Positions 7,661 through 15,974 of a DNA stretch of 64,000 nucleotides are shown piece after piece. The notes under the pieces were generated by a model. The model ran no database searches, was not told where the DNA came from, and saw only the letters and a list, made by a program, of their open reading frames with translations. Made by a program: the position numbers and the translations under genes. The stretch is from an uncultured Marinifilum sp. Lineage in GTDB: Bacteria; Bacteroidota; Bacteroidia; Bacteroidales; Marinifilaceae. Where the stretch lies: assembly GCF_963677195.1 (NCBI RefSeq), contig NZ_OY781918.1, positions 4,514,923-4,578,922 of the forward strand. Direction: 5' to 3'. Each line of letters begins with the position of its first letter. Position 1 is the stretch's first letter.

Positions 7661-9094
7661 CTAAAAGTAAAGATCTCTTTCTCCATTTTTCACCAAACTC
7701 AAGCGCTCTTCCAATTCTTTAACATTCTGTGTTTTTTCAAGTTCCTTTTTCTTTTTATCAATCAGCTTATATCCTTTTTCCTTTACCTCCGGAGTTCCAT
7801 AATCTTCGAGATATTCGGCCAAAGTTAAAATTGCATTTTGTGTACAATAACGCTTTATAAAGCCAGGAACCGAAAATTCCATAAAATGTTCTCCTGTTCT
7901 ACCTAAACGATAACAGGCAGTACAAAACGAAGGCAAATATTCTTTGTCAATTAACTCATCGATTACTTCACCAAGACTTCTTGTATCTCCAATTTCGAAC
8001 TGTTCATGATCCAACTTTTGGTCCTTACGAGATTCTTTAGAATAACCTCCAAGCTGAATGTTAGTACCTGCATCAATTTGCGATACTCCCAAACGAATAA
8101 CCTCTTCTCTAACCTCCTGAGATTCTCTGGCTGTTAAAATCATTCCTGTATAAGGAACTGCTAATCGTAAAATAGCCACCAAACGAATGAACTCCTCATC
8201 GCTTACTTCGTATTTTGGATCTATATTAGAATCGGAAGCAGATTTTATTCTAGGAAACGAAATGGTATGTGGCCCGATATTATAACATGCCTCGAAGTGA
8301 TTTACATGCCTAATTAGACCCATAACCTCAAATTTCCAATCGTACAAGCCAAATAATGCACCAATTCCAACATCATCAATTAAAGCTTCCTGTGCTCTAT
8401 CAAGTCCTGTTAAACGCCAGTTGTAATCCTTTTTCTTTCCACTAATATGATATTTCGCATAAGCTTCGCGATGGTAAGTTTCCTGAAAAATCTGATAAGT
8501 ACCAATTCCTGATTCCTTAACGATTTTATAACCTTCTATATCTAAGGGAGCTGCATTAATATTTACTCTTCGAATTTCACCATTACCCGATTTTACACTA
8601 TAAACAGAACGTACCGAATCTGCAATAAAATTTGCATCATACATAGGGTGTTCACCATACACCAAAATTAATCTCTTTTGTCCATTATCTTCAAGAGCCG
8701 TAACTTCTGTTTCTATTTGTGAGTGAGACAAGGTCGTTCGTACTTGTTTTTTATTAGAAGCTCTAAACCCGCAATAAGTGCAGTTATTTACACACTTATT
8801 ACCTACATAAAGAGGAGCAAATATTACAATTCTATCACCATAAACTTTTTGTTTTAGTGTTCTTGCTCCTTCTTTAATTTCTTCGATAAGTTCAGGATCT
8901 TCTGTTTTTAACAGAATTGCAGTTTCCTGCAAACTTAGCCTGTTCTTATCTAAGGACTTTTTAATAATTCGACGAACATTTTCTTTTGATGCATCGGCAG
9001 CGTCCAAAATTTCAAATATTTCCGCTTCGTCAATAAAAGGTTTCATCCTTTCATCTTTAATCCGATACTCTTGAGGTTTGTAAATCATTTTCAT
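7661..9094 (-). CDS. hydG: [FeFe]-hydrogenase maturase HydG, tyrosine lyase
   Basis: A 477-residue radical SAM protein, the usual HydG length. The SAM cluster is CVNNCTYCGF (Cys101, Cys105, Cys108). The C-terminal domain has CTACYRLGRTGEHFMEF and a third cysteine in IKRYCTQNA, the CxxC...C set that binds the auxiliary dangler-iron cluster. The thiamine-synthase ThiH-like core and these cysteines separate it from ThiH. HydG cleaves tyrosine to make the CO and cyanide ligands of the H-cluster. The start is the ATG at 9094, or the ATG two codons later. A candidate promoter lies about 45 bp upstream. Confidence 0.95.
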   Translation of the reverse strand: MKMIYKPQEYRIKDERMKPFIDEAEIFEILDAADASKENVRRIIKKSLDKNRLSLQETAILLKTEDPELIEEIKEGARTLKQKVYGDRIVIFAPLYVGNKCVNNCTYCGFRASNKKQVRTTLSHSQIETEVTALEDNGQKRLILVYGEHPMYDANFIADSVRSVYSVKSGNGEIRRVNINAAPLDIEGYKIVKESGIGTYQIFQETYHREAYAKYHISGKKKDYNWRLTGLDRAQEALIDDVGIGALFGLYDWKFEVMGLIRHVNHFEACYNIGPHTISFPRIKSASDSNIDPKYEVSDEEFIRLVAILRLAVPYTGMILTARESQEVREEVIRLGVSQIDAGTNIQLGGYSKESRKDQKLDHEQFEIGDTRSLGEVIDELIDKEYLPSFCTACYRLGRTGEHFMEFSVPGFIKRYCTQNAILTLAEYLEDYGTPEVKEKGYKLIDKKKKELEKTQNVKELEERLSLVKNGERDLYF

Positions 9095-9135
9095 GTTATA
9101 CCCTGTATCTTTCCGAGGCTAATTTAATCAACAGA

Positions 9136-9143
9136 CAAAATTA
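9136..9143 (-). promoter_or_regulatory. Possible -7 element (TAATTTTG) for hydG
   Basis: A TAnnTTTG match on the minus strand about 42 bp before the hydG start. A TTG lies 24 bp further upstream, slightly beyond the usual spacing. Confidence 0.35.
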
Positions 9144-9250
9144 ACATCATAGTATTTAGTTAGTTTTCAATACAAAACTAATCATTATTATTCGAGAATG
9201 ACAATAATTTTAGAGTTTAAGGTCCAAATTTTCGATATGAAAAAGCACAA

Positions 9251-9275
9251 AAAAAAACCCTCAACAAATGTTGAG
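9251..9275 (-). terminator. Terminator of the outer-membrane barrel gene
   Basis: Perfect arms CTCAACA/TGTTGAG with a 2-nt loop (9260-9275), followed on the minus strand by a long T-run. It sits downstream of the stop at 9300. Confidence 0.8.
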
Positions 9276-9299
9276 AGCTTTCCATATAATCTTTTTATA

Positions 9300-10556
9300 T
9301 TATTGATATTTTCTTTTCACAAACCATCTTTCGAATAAGCTCATTTCAAGAGTAAATCTACCATAATCTTCTCGAACATTATTATTATCAGTAGTTCCCA
9401 TTTGTCCAAACTCAAAAGAAAGATTAATCATTCCTTTACCTCTAGCCATTGGAAATCCAACTCCAAAACTAAGTCCTTTTGTTTTTATTCTTTCATTCTC
9501 CACTCTCATATAGCCAGTATCATAGAAAGCCCCAAAACGATAGGTAAGTTTTTTCAACATTTTAGTTGCATAACCATCATTAGCCTCATAGGCCATTGCT
9601 AAAGAAAACTTATTCCTATCAAGTAAATCATTACTCTTATCGAACTTTGTGGTTTCGCTCCATCGTTCATTTAAATAATCTGCTCCAAGCCAAAACTGTT
9701 TACCTTTATTAAAACCAAGAGCTACTCCATAAGTTTCTGGAACATCAAATTTTCCGTGATCAGTATCGCTATATTTTTCAACATTTAAATTCAACACTTC
9801 GGTTTCGAGTTTGGCATTAACCCCAACTTTTGGCTGGTACTTTACACCTAAAACAAGAGAGTTTTCTTTGAATTCGTATTTATACTGCGCACCAACATTA
9901 AAGTGAATACCTTCTGAAATTAACTTTGTACTACTATTATAGCTATAAGAATAACTTCCTTCTGGAATAATTTGTTCTTCTCTGGTATTATTTCCAAATA
10001 GATAAATTCCATTAATACCTACAGACAAATTTTTTGTGAGACTTACTCCATGCGACCAAACTAACTGACTCAATCCTCCAGATCCCACTTGCGAGCGGTA
10101 AAAATACTCATCTCCTCCTTCAACCAATTCTCGTTTAGTCATATTATATCCTAAACTGGTATAAGGTATTAAAGAAACTGCAGTAGCGTATTTCGATGAA
10201 ACTTTAAATCCAAACGAAATTTTAGAAAGGTTATAATCATTTACAAAATCATTATCATCGCCTTGTTGCAAATTGCTATATTTTGCAACCAATCCAAGTT
10301 TAAATATAAATCTTAAGCTATCGATATGAGCCAGTGCTGCGGGATTATTAATATTTAAAACTCCTCCATTTCGATATGCCAAACTAGCCATACCTGTTGA
10401 ATTCAGAATATCTTCGTTCATTAACTCTCCTAAACCATAATAAGAATATGGTGAAGTGGTATTATTCTGAGCTTTTAATTCTGTTGCAAATAAAAGTCCG
10501 ATTAAGCATAAAATCGAGATCTTATTTACATACTTTAATAAATTCATATTCATCAT
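9300..10556 (-). CDS. Outer-membrane beta-barrel protein (Bacteroidota, FadL/PorV-like shape)
   Basis: 418 residues with a signal peptide (hydrophobic ISILCLIGLLFATELKA, cleavage before QNNTTSP). The mature start TSPYSYYGLGE and the segment GVLNINNPAALAHIDS are common in a family of Bacteroidota outer-membrane proteins with alternating aromatic beta strands through to the C-terminal aromatic MSLFERWFVKRKYQ. It lies 42 bp downstream of a DUF4270 lipoprotein gene, a frequent pairing, and both are probably one transcript. A barrel that partners a surface lipoprotein is a reasonable reading; transported substance is unknown. Confidence 0.65.
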   Translation of the reverse strand: MMNMNLLKYVNKISILCLIGLLFATELKAQNNTTSPYSYYGLGELMNEDILNSTGMASLAYRNGGVLNINNPAALAHIDSLRFIFKLGLVAKYSNLQQGDDNDFVNDYNLSKISFGFKVSSKYATAVSLIPYTSLGYNMTKRELVEGGDEYFYRSQVGSGGLSQLVWSHGVSLTKNLSVGINGIYLFGNNTREEQIIPEGSYSYSYNSSTKLISEGIHFNVGAQYKYEFKENSLVLGVKYQPKVGVNAKLETEVLNLNVEKYSDTDHGKFDVPETYGVALGFNKGKQFWLGADYLNERWSETTKFDKSNDLLDRNKFSLAMAYEANDGYATKMLKKLTYRFGAFYDTGYMRVENERIKTKGLSFGVGFPMARGKGMINLSFEFGQMGTTDNNNVREDYGRFTLEMSLFERWFVKRKYQ

Positions 10557-10598
10557 TAGTTTCGATATATATCGTACTTAAATTATTCTTTATTTAAA

Positions 10599-12041
10599 CT
10601 ATCGCTGCACTACATAGGTAACTTTTAGCCTCATCCTAAAATCAGACTCTATATCATTTTCAAAAATTAATCTATCGTAAGTATTACCAACTCCAGATTG
10701 ATCAAATCCAACCAAGAGAGCATCTTCGTATTCTTTACCGTTAACAAGAATATCGTTAATATAACTTGTTAAACTCAAGCCATAAAAAGATTCATCTTCA
10801 TTTTGTTCGTTTAGGTAATAATCGAAAGTTAAATTAGAACTCGTAGACGAATTAATAAGTGGAGTTACAAAATCGTTATCTTCATTTGTAACATATACAT
10901 TCATTGTAGTTGTTGGTAATTTAATCATTTCATCATCGTAACTCTGATCTTTAGGATAGGCCAATAGCTCTGCTTTTAGAATACCACCAGTTAAACCTAA
11001 AGTAACAAGGTTCTCGACATAAGGGATATTAATTTTAGTATACATTCCAATCCCTCCCTGCACAAAACTTAAGTTATCAGTATCTTCAGATTTTAATTCT
11101 TCATCACGCACTACAAGTCTGCTAAGATCCTGCGGAGTTGAACTTCTATCAGAAGAATAGTTTACAAAGCTCTTGTCTCCATTTCCATCGGATGTTACCA
11201 AAGGAAAATCATGAAACTTAGAAATACCAGCTTCAGAATAATCAGTATCACTATAATACAATCTTATTTTAAATTTACTATCCGATAAGGCAAGATAAAA
11301 CATATTGGTATTCTCATCGCCTGGTCGAATAACAATACCTTTAAAAAAATCGTACCATTTAATACTCTCTTCTACAATCTCGTCTTCATCATTCACATAA
11401 TCAACAATTTCTTTACCTAGAGCTATTGCACTTTCACTTTCCATTTTAAAATACAAGCCTTCTCCTTTGTATTCTAAATTATCACTATCTACATCTTCGC
11501 TATACTCCGATTGCTTAATTGGATGCAAATAAAATTCGCCTTCAAAAAGTGGAGTCTCCTCATAATCAAACTCATTGTGTGCATAAAAACCGTACTGATC
11601 TTCTGGCACTTCCAAATCTTCTGTTAATCGATGTATTGCAATTGTTTGTGGCTGCAATGTATCACCATAATATCTACCATCTGTATAAGCAATAATGGCT
11701 AATGAATCGAATTGAATAGGCACATTAACTGTTGCACCTGCAATAGTTGTTGTACTTCTATTAAATGAAGATCCCAAATCAACCAAGCTATAAACCTCAG
11801 ATTTTATTTCTCCAAAATAATCATCCTTATATCTTCCAAATACTGCACTACTAAAGTCGGATGTTAAAACTGAATCTAATATTACAGTCGAACTTTGAAT
11901 TGTAAAAGTATCTACCATTACAACTTCGCTTGTTTCATCGATTAAATTGTTTCCAATCTCATGTTCATCTAAAACATCAGAATTACAACTTAAGAAAAAC
12001 GCTACGATGGAAAAAAATAAAATTACATTAATTGATCTCAT
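10599..12041 (-). CDS. DUF4270-family lipoprotein
   Basis: 480 residues. The N-terminus has a lipobox (FFLSC, Cys19) and then DVLDEHEIGNNLIDETSEVV, the DUF4270 opening around IGxdLid. The rest is a beta-rich secreted protein with repeated Asp-Asp-rich loops. DUF4270 proteins are conserved through Bacteroidota and have no proven function. It is followed by the outer-membrane barrel gene and is divergent from a Kelch-like lipoprotein gene; this three-gene neighbourhood recurs in the phylum, suggesting a shared surface role. No catalytic motif is seen. Confidence 0.8.
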   Translation of the reverse strand: MRSINVILFFSIVAFFLSCNSDVLDEHEIGNNLIDETSEVVMVDTFTIQSSTVILDSVLTSDFSSAVFGRYKDDYFGEIKSEVYSLVDLGSSFNRSTTTIAGATVNVPIQFDSLAIIAYTDGRYYGDTLQPQTIAIHRLTEDLEVPEDQYGFYAHNEFDYEETPLFEGEFYLHPIKQSEYSEDVDSDNLEYKGEGLYFKMESESAIALGKEIVDYVNDEDEIVEESIKWYDFFKGIVIRPGDENTNMFYLALSDSKFKIRLYYSDTDYSEAGISKFHDFPLVTSDGNGDKSFVNYSSDRSSTPQDLSRLVVRDEELKSEDTDNLSFVQGGIGMYTKINIPYVENLVTLGLTGGILKAELLAYPKDQSYDDEMIKLPTTTMNVYVTNEDNDFVTPLINSSTSSNLTFDYYLNEQNEDESFYGLSLTSYINDILVNGKEYEDALLVGFDQSGVGNTYDRLIFENDIESDFRMRLKVTYVVQR

Positions 12042-12134
12042 TCTCAGGATATAAAATACTTATCATATTATCTATTGAAGCAAAATCAGAATTATGACAA
12101 CTGGAAATAGAATGTACATTTTTCTGATAACGCA

Positions 12135-12142
12135 CAAATATA
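12135..12142 (-). promoter_or_regulatory. Possible -7 element (TATATTTG) for the DUF4270 operon
   Basis: TAnnTTTG match on the minus strand about 94 bp before the DUF4270 start. The nearest TTG is 15 bp upstream, shorter than the usual spacing. Confidence 0.35.
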
Positions 12143-12242
12143 AATAAAATATTCAGACAATCTAATTATATCATTAATTGATAAAAATTGTTAAACACCC
12201 CTTATTTTTACTGTCTAAAAATAAACTTATAGATTTTTATTT

Positions 12243-12250
12243 TATATTTG
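12243..12250 (+). promoter_or_regulatory. Possible -7 element (TATATTTG) for the Kelch lipoprotein gene
   Basis: TAnnTTTG match 72 bp before the start at 12322. No -33 TTG at the proper distance is visible. Confidence 0.4.
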
Positions 12251-12321
12251 TCGTCTACTTACAAAGGCGTATTGCTTTTTACCAAATTAAAAATTTAAAT
12301 TAATAGATAAAATCATAACAA

Positions 12322-13332
12322 ATGAAACAACGATTATTAATAGTATTTTTCGCATTATCACTGTTTATCTCAAGCTGTGGCAGTAGTAATGATTTGGATG
12401 GTAACTGGATAAAAAGCTCTTCTTTCGAAGGAAATGCACGTAGTGGTGCAGTTAGCTTCGTTGTTGGCGATGTAGCTTATGTTGGAACTGGTTATGATGG
12501 ACAAGATTGCTTAAAAACTTTTTACAAGTGTGAACTTGATGAGTATGGTGATGTTAAATGGACTAGAGTTACTAATGAATTTCCTGGAGAAGCTAGAAGA
12601 GAAGCTGTTGCATTTATTTCTAACGGTAAAGCTTATGTAGGTTTAGGAGTAAATGATGATGATGATCGTTTAGGCGATTTTTACGAGTTTGATCCTGCTA
12701 CAGAAACATGGAATACCACAAGTGTAGACATGACTGACGGTCCTTCTGCAAGACAAGGTTCTGTTTCATTCTCAATTGGTAACGTTGGATACGTTGGAAC
12801 AGGTTACGGATGGCAAGAAGGTGATGATAGAAATTACCTTAAAGATTTTTATAAGTACGAAAATAATACCTGGACCAAAATTGCTTTTAACGGTGAAAAA
12901 ACTAGAAACTCTACAGCTTTTGTTATCAACGATAAAGCTTATGTTGTTTCTGGAGAAAACAGTTTAAAATATGTTTGGGAATATGATCCTGCTAATGGAT
13001 GGGACAGAAAAGAATATCTTGACGATGATAACGACTGGGAAAATGTACAACGTTATCAAGCAGTATCTTTCGTAATAAATAACAAAGGATACATTGTTAC
13101 AGGACGTAGCTCAGGACTTTCAAGAGAAGTTTGGGAATATGACCCAACAAGAGATGATTGGAATGAAAAAACATCTTTAGAAGATGAAGTTATTTCAAGA
13201 GAAGATGCTGTTGCTTTTACTATTGGAGGTAGAGGTTTCTTTACAACTGGTACAGTTGTTGGTTCTGGTTCTTATTTCGACGATATGTGGGAATTTGATC
13301 CAACAATGGACGAAACTGACGATGATAACTAG
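12322..13332 (+). CDS. Kelch-repeat (galactose-oxidase-like propeller) lipoprotein
   Basis: 336 residues: signal peptide with lipobox LFISSC (Cys19), then six Kelch-like blades. Each has a pattern like ARSGAVSFVVGDVAYVGTGY, with R-x-x-A/S-V-S/A-F, then V/I-N/G-x-x-Y/G-Y-V-G-T-G and an aromatic D/E-F-Y-x-Y/F-D-P strand with a Trp. Blades begin near residues 40, 90, 140, 190, 235 and 285. No oxidase copper ligands are evident, so this is probably a binding scaffold. It is divergent from the DUF4270 pair with which it is often associated. The Asp-rich tail (METDDDN-like) is notable. A strong terminator follows. Confidence 0.8.
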   Translation: MKQRLLIVFFALSLFISSCGSSNDLDGNWIKSSSFEGNARSGAVSFVVGDVAYVGTGYDGQDCLKTFYKCELDEYGDVKWTRVTNEFPGEARREAVAFISNGKAYVGLGVNDDDDRLGDFYEFDPATETWNTTSVDMTDGPSARQGSVSFSIGNVGYVGTGYGWQEGDDRNYLKDFYKYENNTWTKIAFNGEKTRNSTAFVINDKAYVVSGENSLKYVWEYDPANGWDRKEYLDDDNDWENVQRYQAVSFVINNKGYIVTGRSSGLSREVWEYDPTRDDWNEKTSLEDEVISREDAVAFTIGGRGFFTTGTVVGSGSYFDDMWEFDPTMDETDDDN

Positions 13333-13353
13333 AAAATAATTATCACATATAAT

Positions 13354-13390
13354 AAAAAATCCCGAAACATTCAGTTTCGGGATTTTTTTA
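13354..13390 (+). terminator. Terminator of the Kelch lipoprotein gene
   Basis: Long perfect hairpin with arms AATCCCGAAAC/GTTTCGGGATT around a 5-nt loop, flanked by A- and T-runs so that it may also act in the other direction. Confidence 0.85.
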
Positions 13391-13560
13391 TATAATACTT
13401 TTTTAACAAAGTTTAACTATTCTTGAATCTAAAATAATCTTGAATCTATTGGTTTCAGTACTTTTTTATTGATAAAAATATGAATTATATGGCTAAAAAA
13501 TTCTCTAATATGTAACAAAAAAAGCTCATTTATTAGCCCTTAATAACACAATAAATGATA

Positions 13561-13590
13561 AAAAAAACCTCCGGCTAAGCACCGAAGGTT
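13561..13590 (-). terminator. Terminator of the hydrogenase operon
   Basis: Minus-strand hairpin AAACCTTCGG / CCGGAGGTTT followed by a T-run, 20 bp after the hydC stop. Confidence 0.8.
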
Positions 13591-13610
13591 TCCTTTATCT
13601 TAATCAACTA

Positions 13611-14090
13611 TTATTGTTGATATTCTTTAATAATATCGGCAACATCACCAGCAGCAACACGACCATATACACGCTCACCAATGGTTACAACCGGAGCTAA
13701 ACCACAAGCACCAACACAACGCAGACAACTAATCGAGAATTTACCATCCTCGGTAGTTTCACCTACAGCCACATTTAACTGTCGTTTAAATTCATCAAGT
13801 ACCTTCTCTGCCCCGCGCACATAACAAGCTGTTCCCATACAAATTGAAATGGGGAACTCGCCTTTAGGCACCATCGAGAAAAATGAATAAAAAGTTACTA
13901 CACCATATACATGAGCAACAGATACATTTAACTCCCGAGCAATAATCTCCTGAACTTCTGCAGGCAAATAGCCAAAGGTATGCTGAGCTTTATGAAGCAC
14001 ATTTATTAATTCGCTTCCCTCATTATTAAATGATTTGCAAATCTCCACAAGCTTATCCACTTTGGATTTTGCTAATTTAATTTTTGCCAT
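13611..14090 (-). CDS. hydC: HydC, NuoE-like [2Fe-2S] subunit of the NADH-dependent [FeFe] hydrogenase
   Basis: A 159-residue thioredoxin-like protein. The [2Fe-2S] ligands are in CMGTACYVRG (Cys84, Cys89) and CLRCVGACGLAP (Cys125, Cys129, with an extra Cys122). The helical N-terminus (LINVLHKAQHTFGYLPAEVQ) and HVYGVVTFYSFF are the NuoE/HydC signature. It is the last gene of the operon, 98 bp after hydA. In the trimeric enzyme it joins HydB at the NADH/flavin site. Length and motifs are complete. Confidence 0.92.
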   Translation of the reverse strand: MAKIKLAKSKVDKLVEICKSFNNEGSELINVLHKAQHTFGYLPAEVQEIIARELNVSVAHVYGVVTFYSFFSMVPKGEFPISICMGTACYVRGAEKVLDEFKRQLNVAVGETTEDGKFSISCLRCVGACGLAPVVTIGERVYGRVAAGDVADIIKEYQQ

Positions 14091-14188
14091 AATATTTTTA
14101 GATTTTAGATTTTAGATTTAAAACTCGAGGTTTCGTTTTTCCAACTTCAGCCCTACTCTTAAACCTTAATCTCATTCCTGTTATAAAA

Positions 14189-15961
14189 CTATTCTATCTC
14201 AATATCATTACTCTTATCGAAATAGTGAGTATGCAATAATTTATGAGATAACTCACCACATGGCTTACCCAAAAATTCTTCATACAATTTAATAATGTAT
14301 GGATTTTCATGAGATTTACGAATTGCCTTACCAGCATCTTCACGATAAATAGCTGCGGCACGTTTCTTTAGAATAGAAGAATCGCCATGATGCAATGGCT
14401 GACCGCCACCACCAATACAACCACCAGGACATGCCATTATTTCGATTGCATGATATTGAGATTTTCCATCACGAATATCTTCGAGCAATTTACGTGCATT
14501 TCCCAATCCGTGAGCTATACCAATATTAATTGGGAGTCCATCGAAATCGACAGTAGCACTACGAATACCTTCCATACCACGCAGTGATTCAAAGTCAACT
14601 TTCTCAAGAGTTTTACCTGTAAACAACTCATAAGCAGTACGAGCAGCAGCTTCGATAACCCCACCTGTAGTTCCAAAAATTACACCTGCACCAGTCGATT
14701 CACCCAAAGGATTGTCAAAATCTTCATCAGGAAGAGCTTTAAAATCCATATTGGCCTGTTTAATTAAATTAGCCAGTTCCCGAGTTGTTATAGAATAGTT
14801 TACATCTGGGTCTCCGTCTACCTTAAACTCATCGCGCTGACATTCATATTTCTTAGCCAAACAAGGCATAATAGAAACAACAATCATATCTTCACGCTTA
14901 ATTCCCAACTGCTTAGCTAAATAATTTTTAGCTATTGGACCAAACATTTGCTGAGGAGAACGGGCCGTAGATGGAATTTCTTTCATATCAGGAAACTGAT
15001 GTTCGAAGAAATTTACCCAAGCAGGACAACATGAAGTAAGAATTGGAAGTTTTACGGTTTTATCACCATCTAAATGTCTTTTTAAACGGTCTAATAGCTC
15101 TGTACCTTCCTCCATAATAGTAAGGTCGGCAGCAAAATCGGTATCAAATACACTATTAAAACCTAAAGCACGCAATGCTGCAACCATTTTTCCAGTTACC
15201 AATGTTCCTGCTTCCATTCCAAATTCCTCGCCCAATGCAGCACGAACTGCCGGAGCGGTTTGAACAACTACTGTTTTATTCGGATTAGCAAGATCTCTAA
15301 TCAACTGATTTGTATGATCTTTCTCTGTTAATGCTCCGGTTGGACAAACAGCCACACACTGACCACAATAGGTACAAACCGATTTTTCCAAATCCATTTC
15401 GAAAGCAGGAGCCACAACCGACTCGAATCCTCTGTTAACAGCAGAGAGTGCTCCAACAGTTTGAATTTCATTACACATTGTTTCACAACGTCGACACATA
15501 ATACACTTGTCCATGTCGCGAATAATTGAAGGTGAATAATCCACCTTATAAGTTGATTGCTCTCCTTTATAATGAATTTCGCGAACTCCCAATTGCTGAG
15601 CAATGGTTTGTAAATCGCAATTGCCTGATTTTGCACAAACCAAACAATCAAATGGGTGATCAGAAAGCATCAGCTCCATTACTGTTTTGCGTGCATTTAA
15701 AACACGCATAGTGTGAGTATGAACAACCATTCCCTCGTCACATTTTGTATTACATGATGGAGCAAGATTACGACGTCCTTCAACCTCTACAACACAAATT
15801 CGACAACCACCGGGTTTGTGCTCAATGCCCATATCACCCAAATTCATGTAACAAAGGGTAGGAATTTCAATTCCAATTCCTTTGGCTGCATCTAAAATAG
15901 TAGTTCCCTGAGGTACTTCTACCTGTTTATTATCAATGGTTAATTTGATCATTTTTTCCAT
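14189..15961 (-). CDS. hydA: HydA, catalytic subunit of trimeric NADH/ferredoxin-dependent [FeFe] hydrogenase
   Basis: 590 residues. In order: N-terminal [2Fe-2S] domain (Cys37, 53, 56, 70), a His/Cys cluster (His102, Cys106, 109, 115), two [4Fe-4S] clusters (Cys153-156-159-163 region and Cys196-199-202-206), then the H-cluster domain. Its three motifs are intact: TSCCPAW with Cys311 (proton relay) and Cys312; MPCLAKKYE with Cys367 and Glu373; ACPGGCIGGGGQP with Cys511 and Cys515. It lacks the C-terminal [2Fe-2S] extension of the longer Thermotoga HydA. Together with HydB and HydC it should produce H2 from NADH and reduced ferredoxin by confurcation, or run in reverse. 13 bp after hydB. Confidence 0.95.
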   Translation of the reverse strand: MEKMIKLTIDNKQVEVPQGTTILDAAKGIGIEIPTLCYMNLGDMGIEHKPGGCRICVVEVEGRRNLAPSCNTKCDEGMVVHTHTMRVLNARKTVMELMLSDHPFDCLVCAKSGNCDLQTIAQQLGVREIHYKGEQSTYKVDYSPSIIRDMDKCIMCRRCETMCNEIQTVGALSAVNRGFESVVAPAFEMDLEKSVCTYCGQCVAVCPTGALTEKDHTNQLIRDLANPNKTVVVQTAPAVRAALGEEFGMEAGTLVTGKMVAALRALGFNSVFDTDFAADLTIMEEGTELLDRLKRHLDGDKTVKLPILTSCCPAWVNFFEHQFPDMKEIPSTARSPQQMFGPIAKNYLAKQLGIKREDMIVVSIMPCLAKKYECQRDEFKVDGDPDVNYSITTRELANLIKQANMDFKALPDEDFDNPLGESTGAGVIFGTTGGVIEAAARTAYELFTGKTLEKVDFESLRGMEGIRSATVDFDGLPINIGIAHGLGNARKLLEDIRDGKSQYHAIEIMACPGGCIGGGGQPLHHGDSSILKKRAAAIYREDAGKAIRKSHENPYIIKLYEEFLGKPCGELSHKLLHTHYFDKSNDIEIE

Positions 15962-15974
15962 ATTAAGATCCTCC

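Noticed and set aside
15328..15651. Minus-strand ORF within hydA in another frame
   Set aside because: Overlaps the real gene and shows no family signature.
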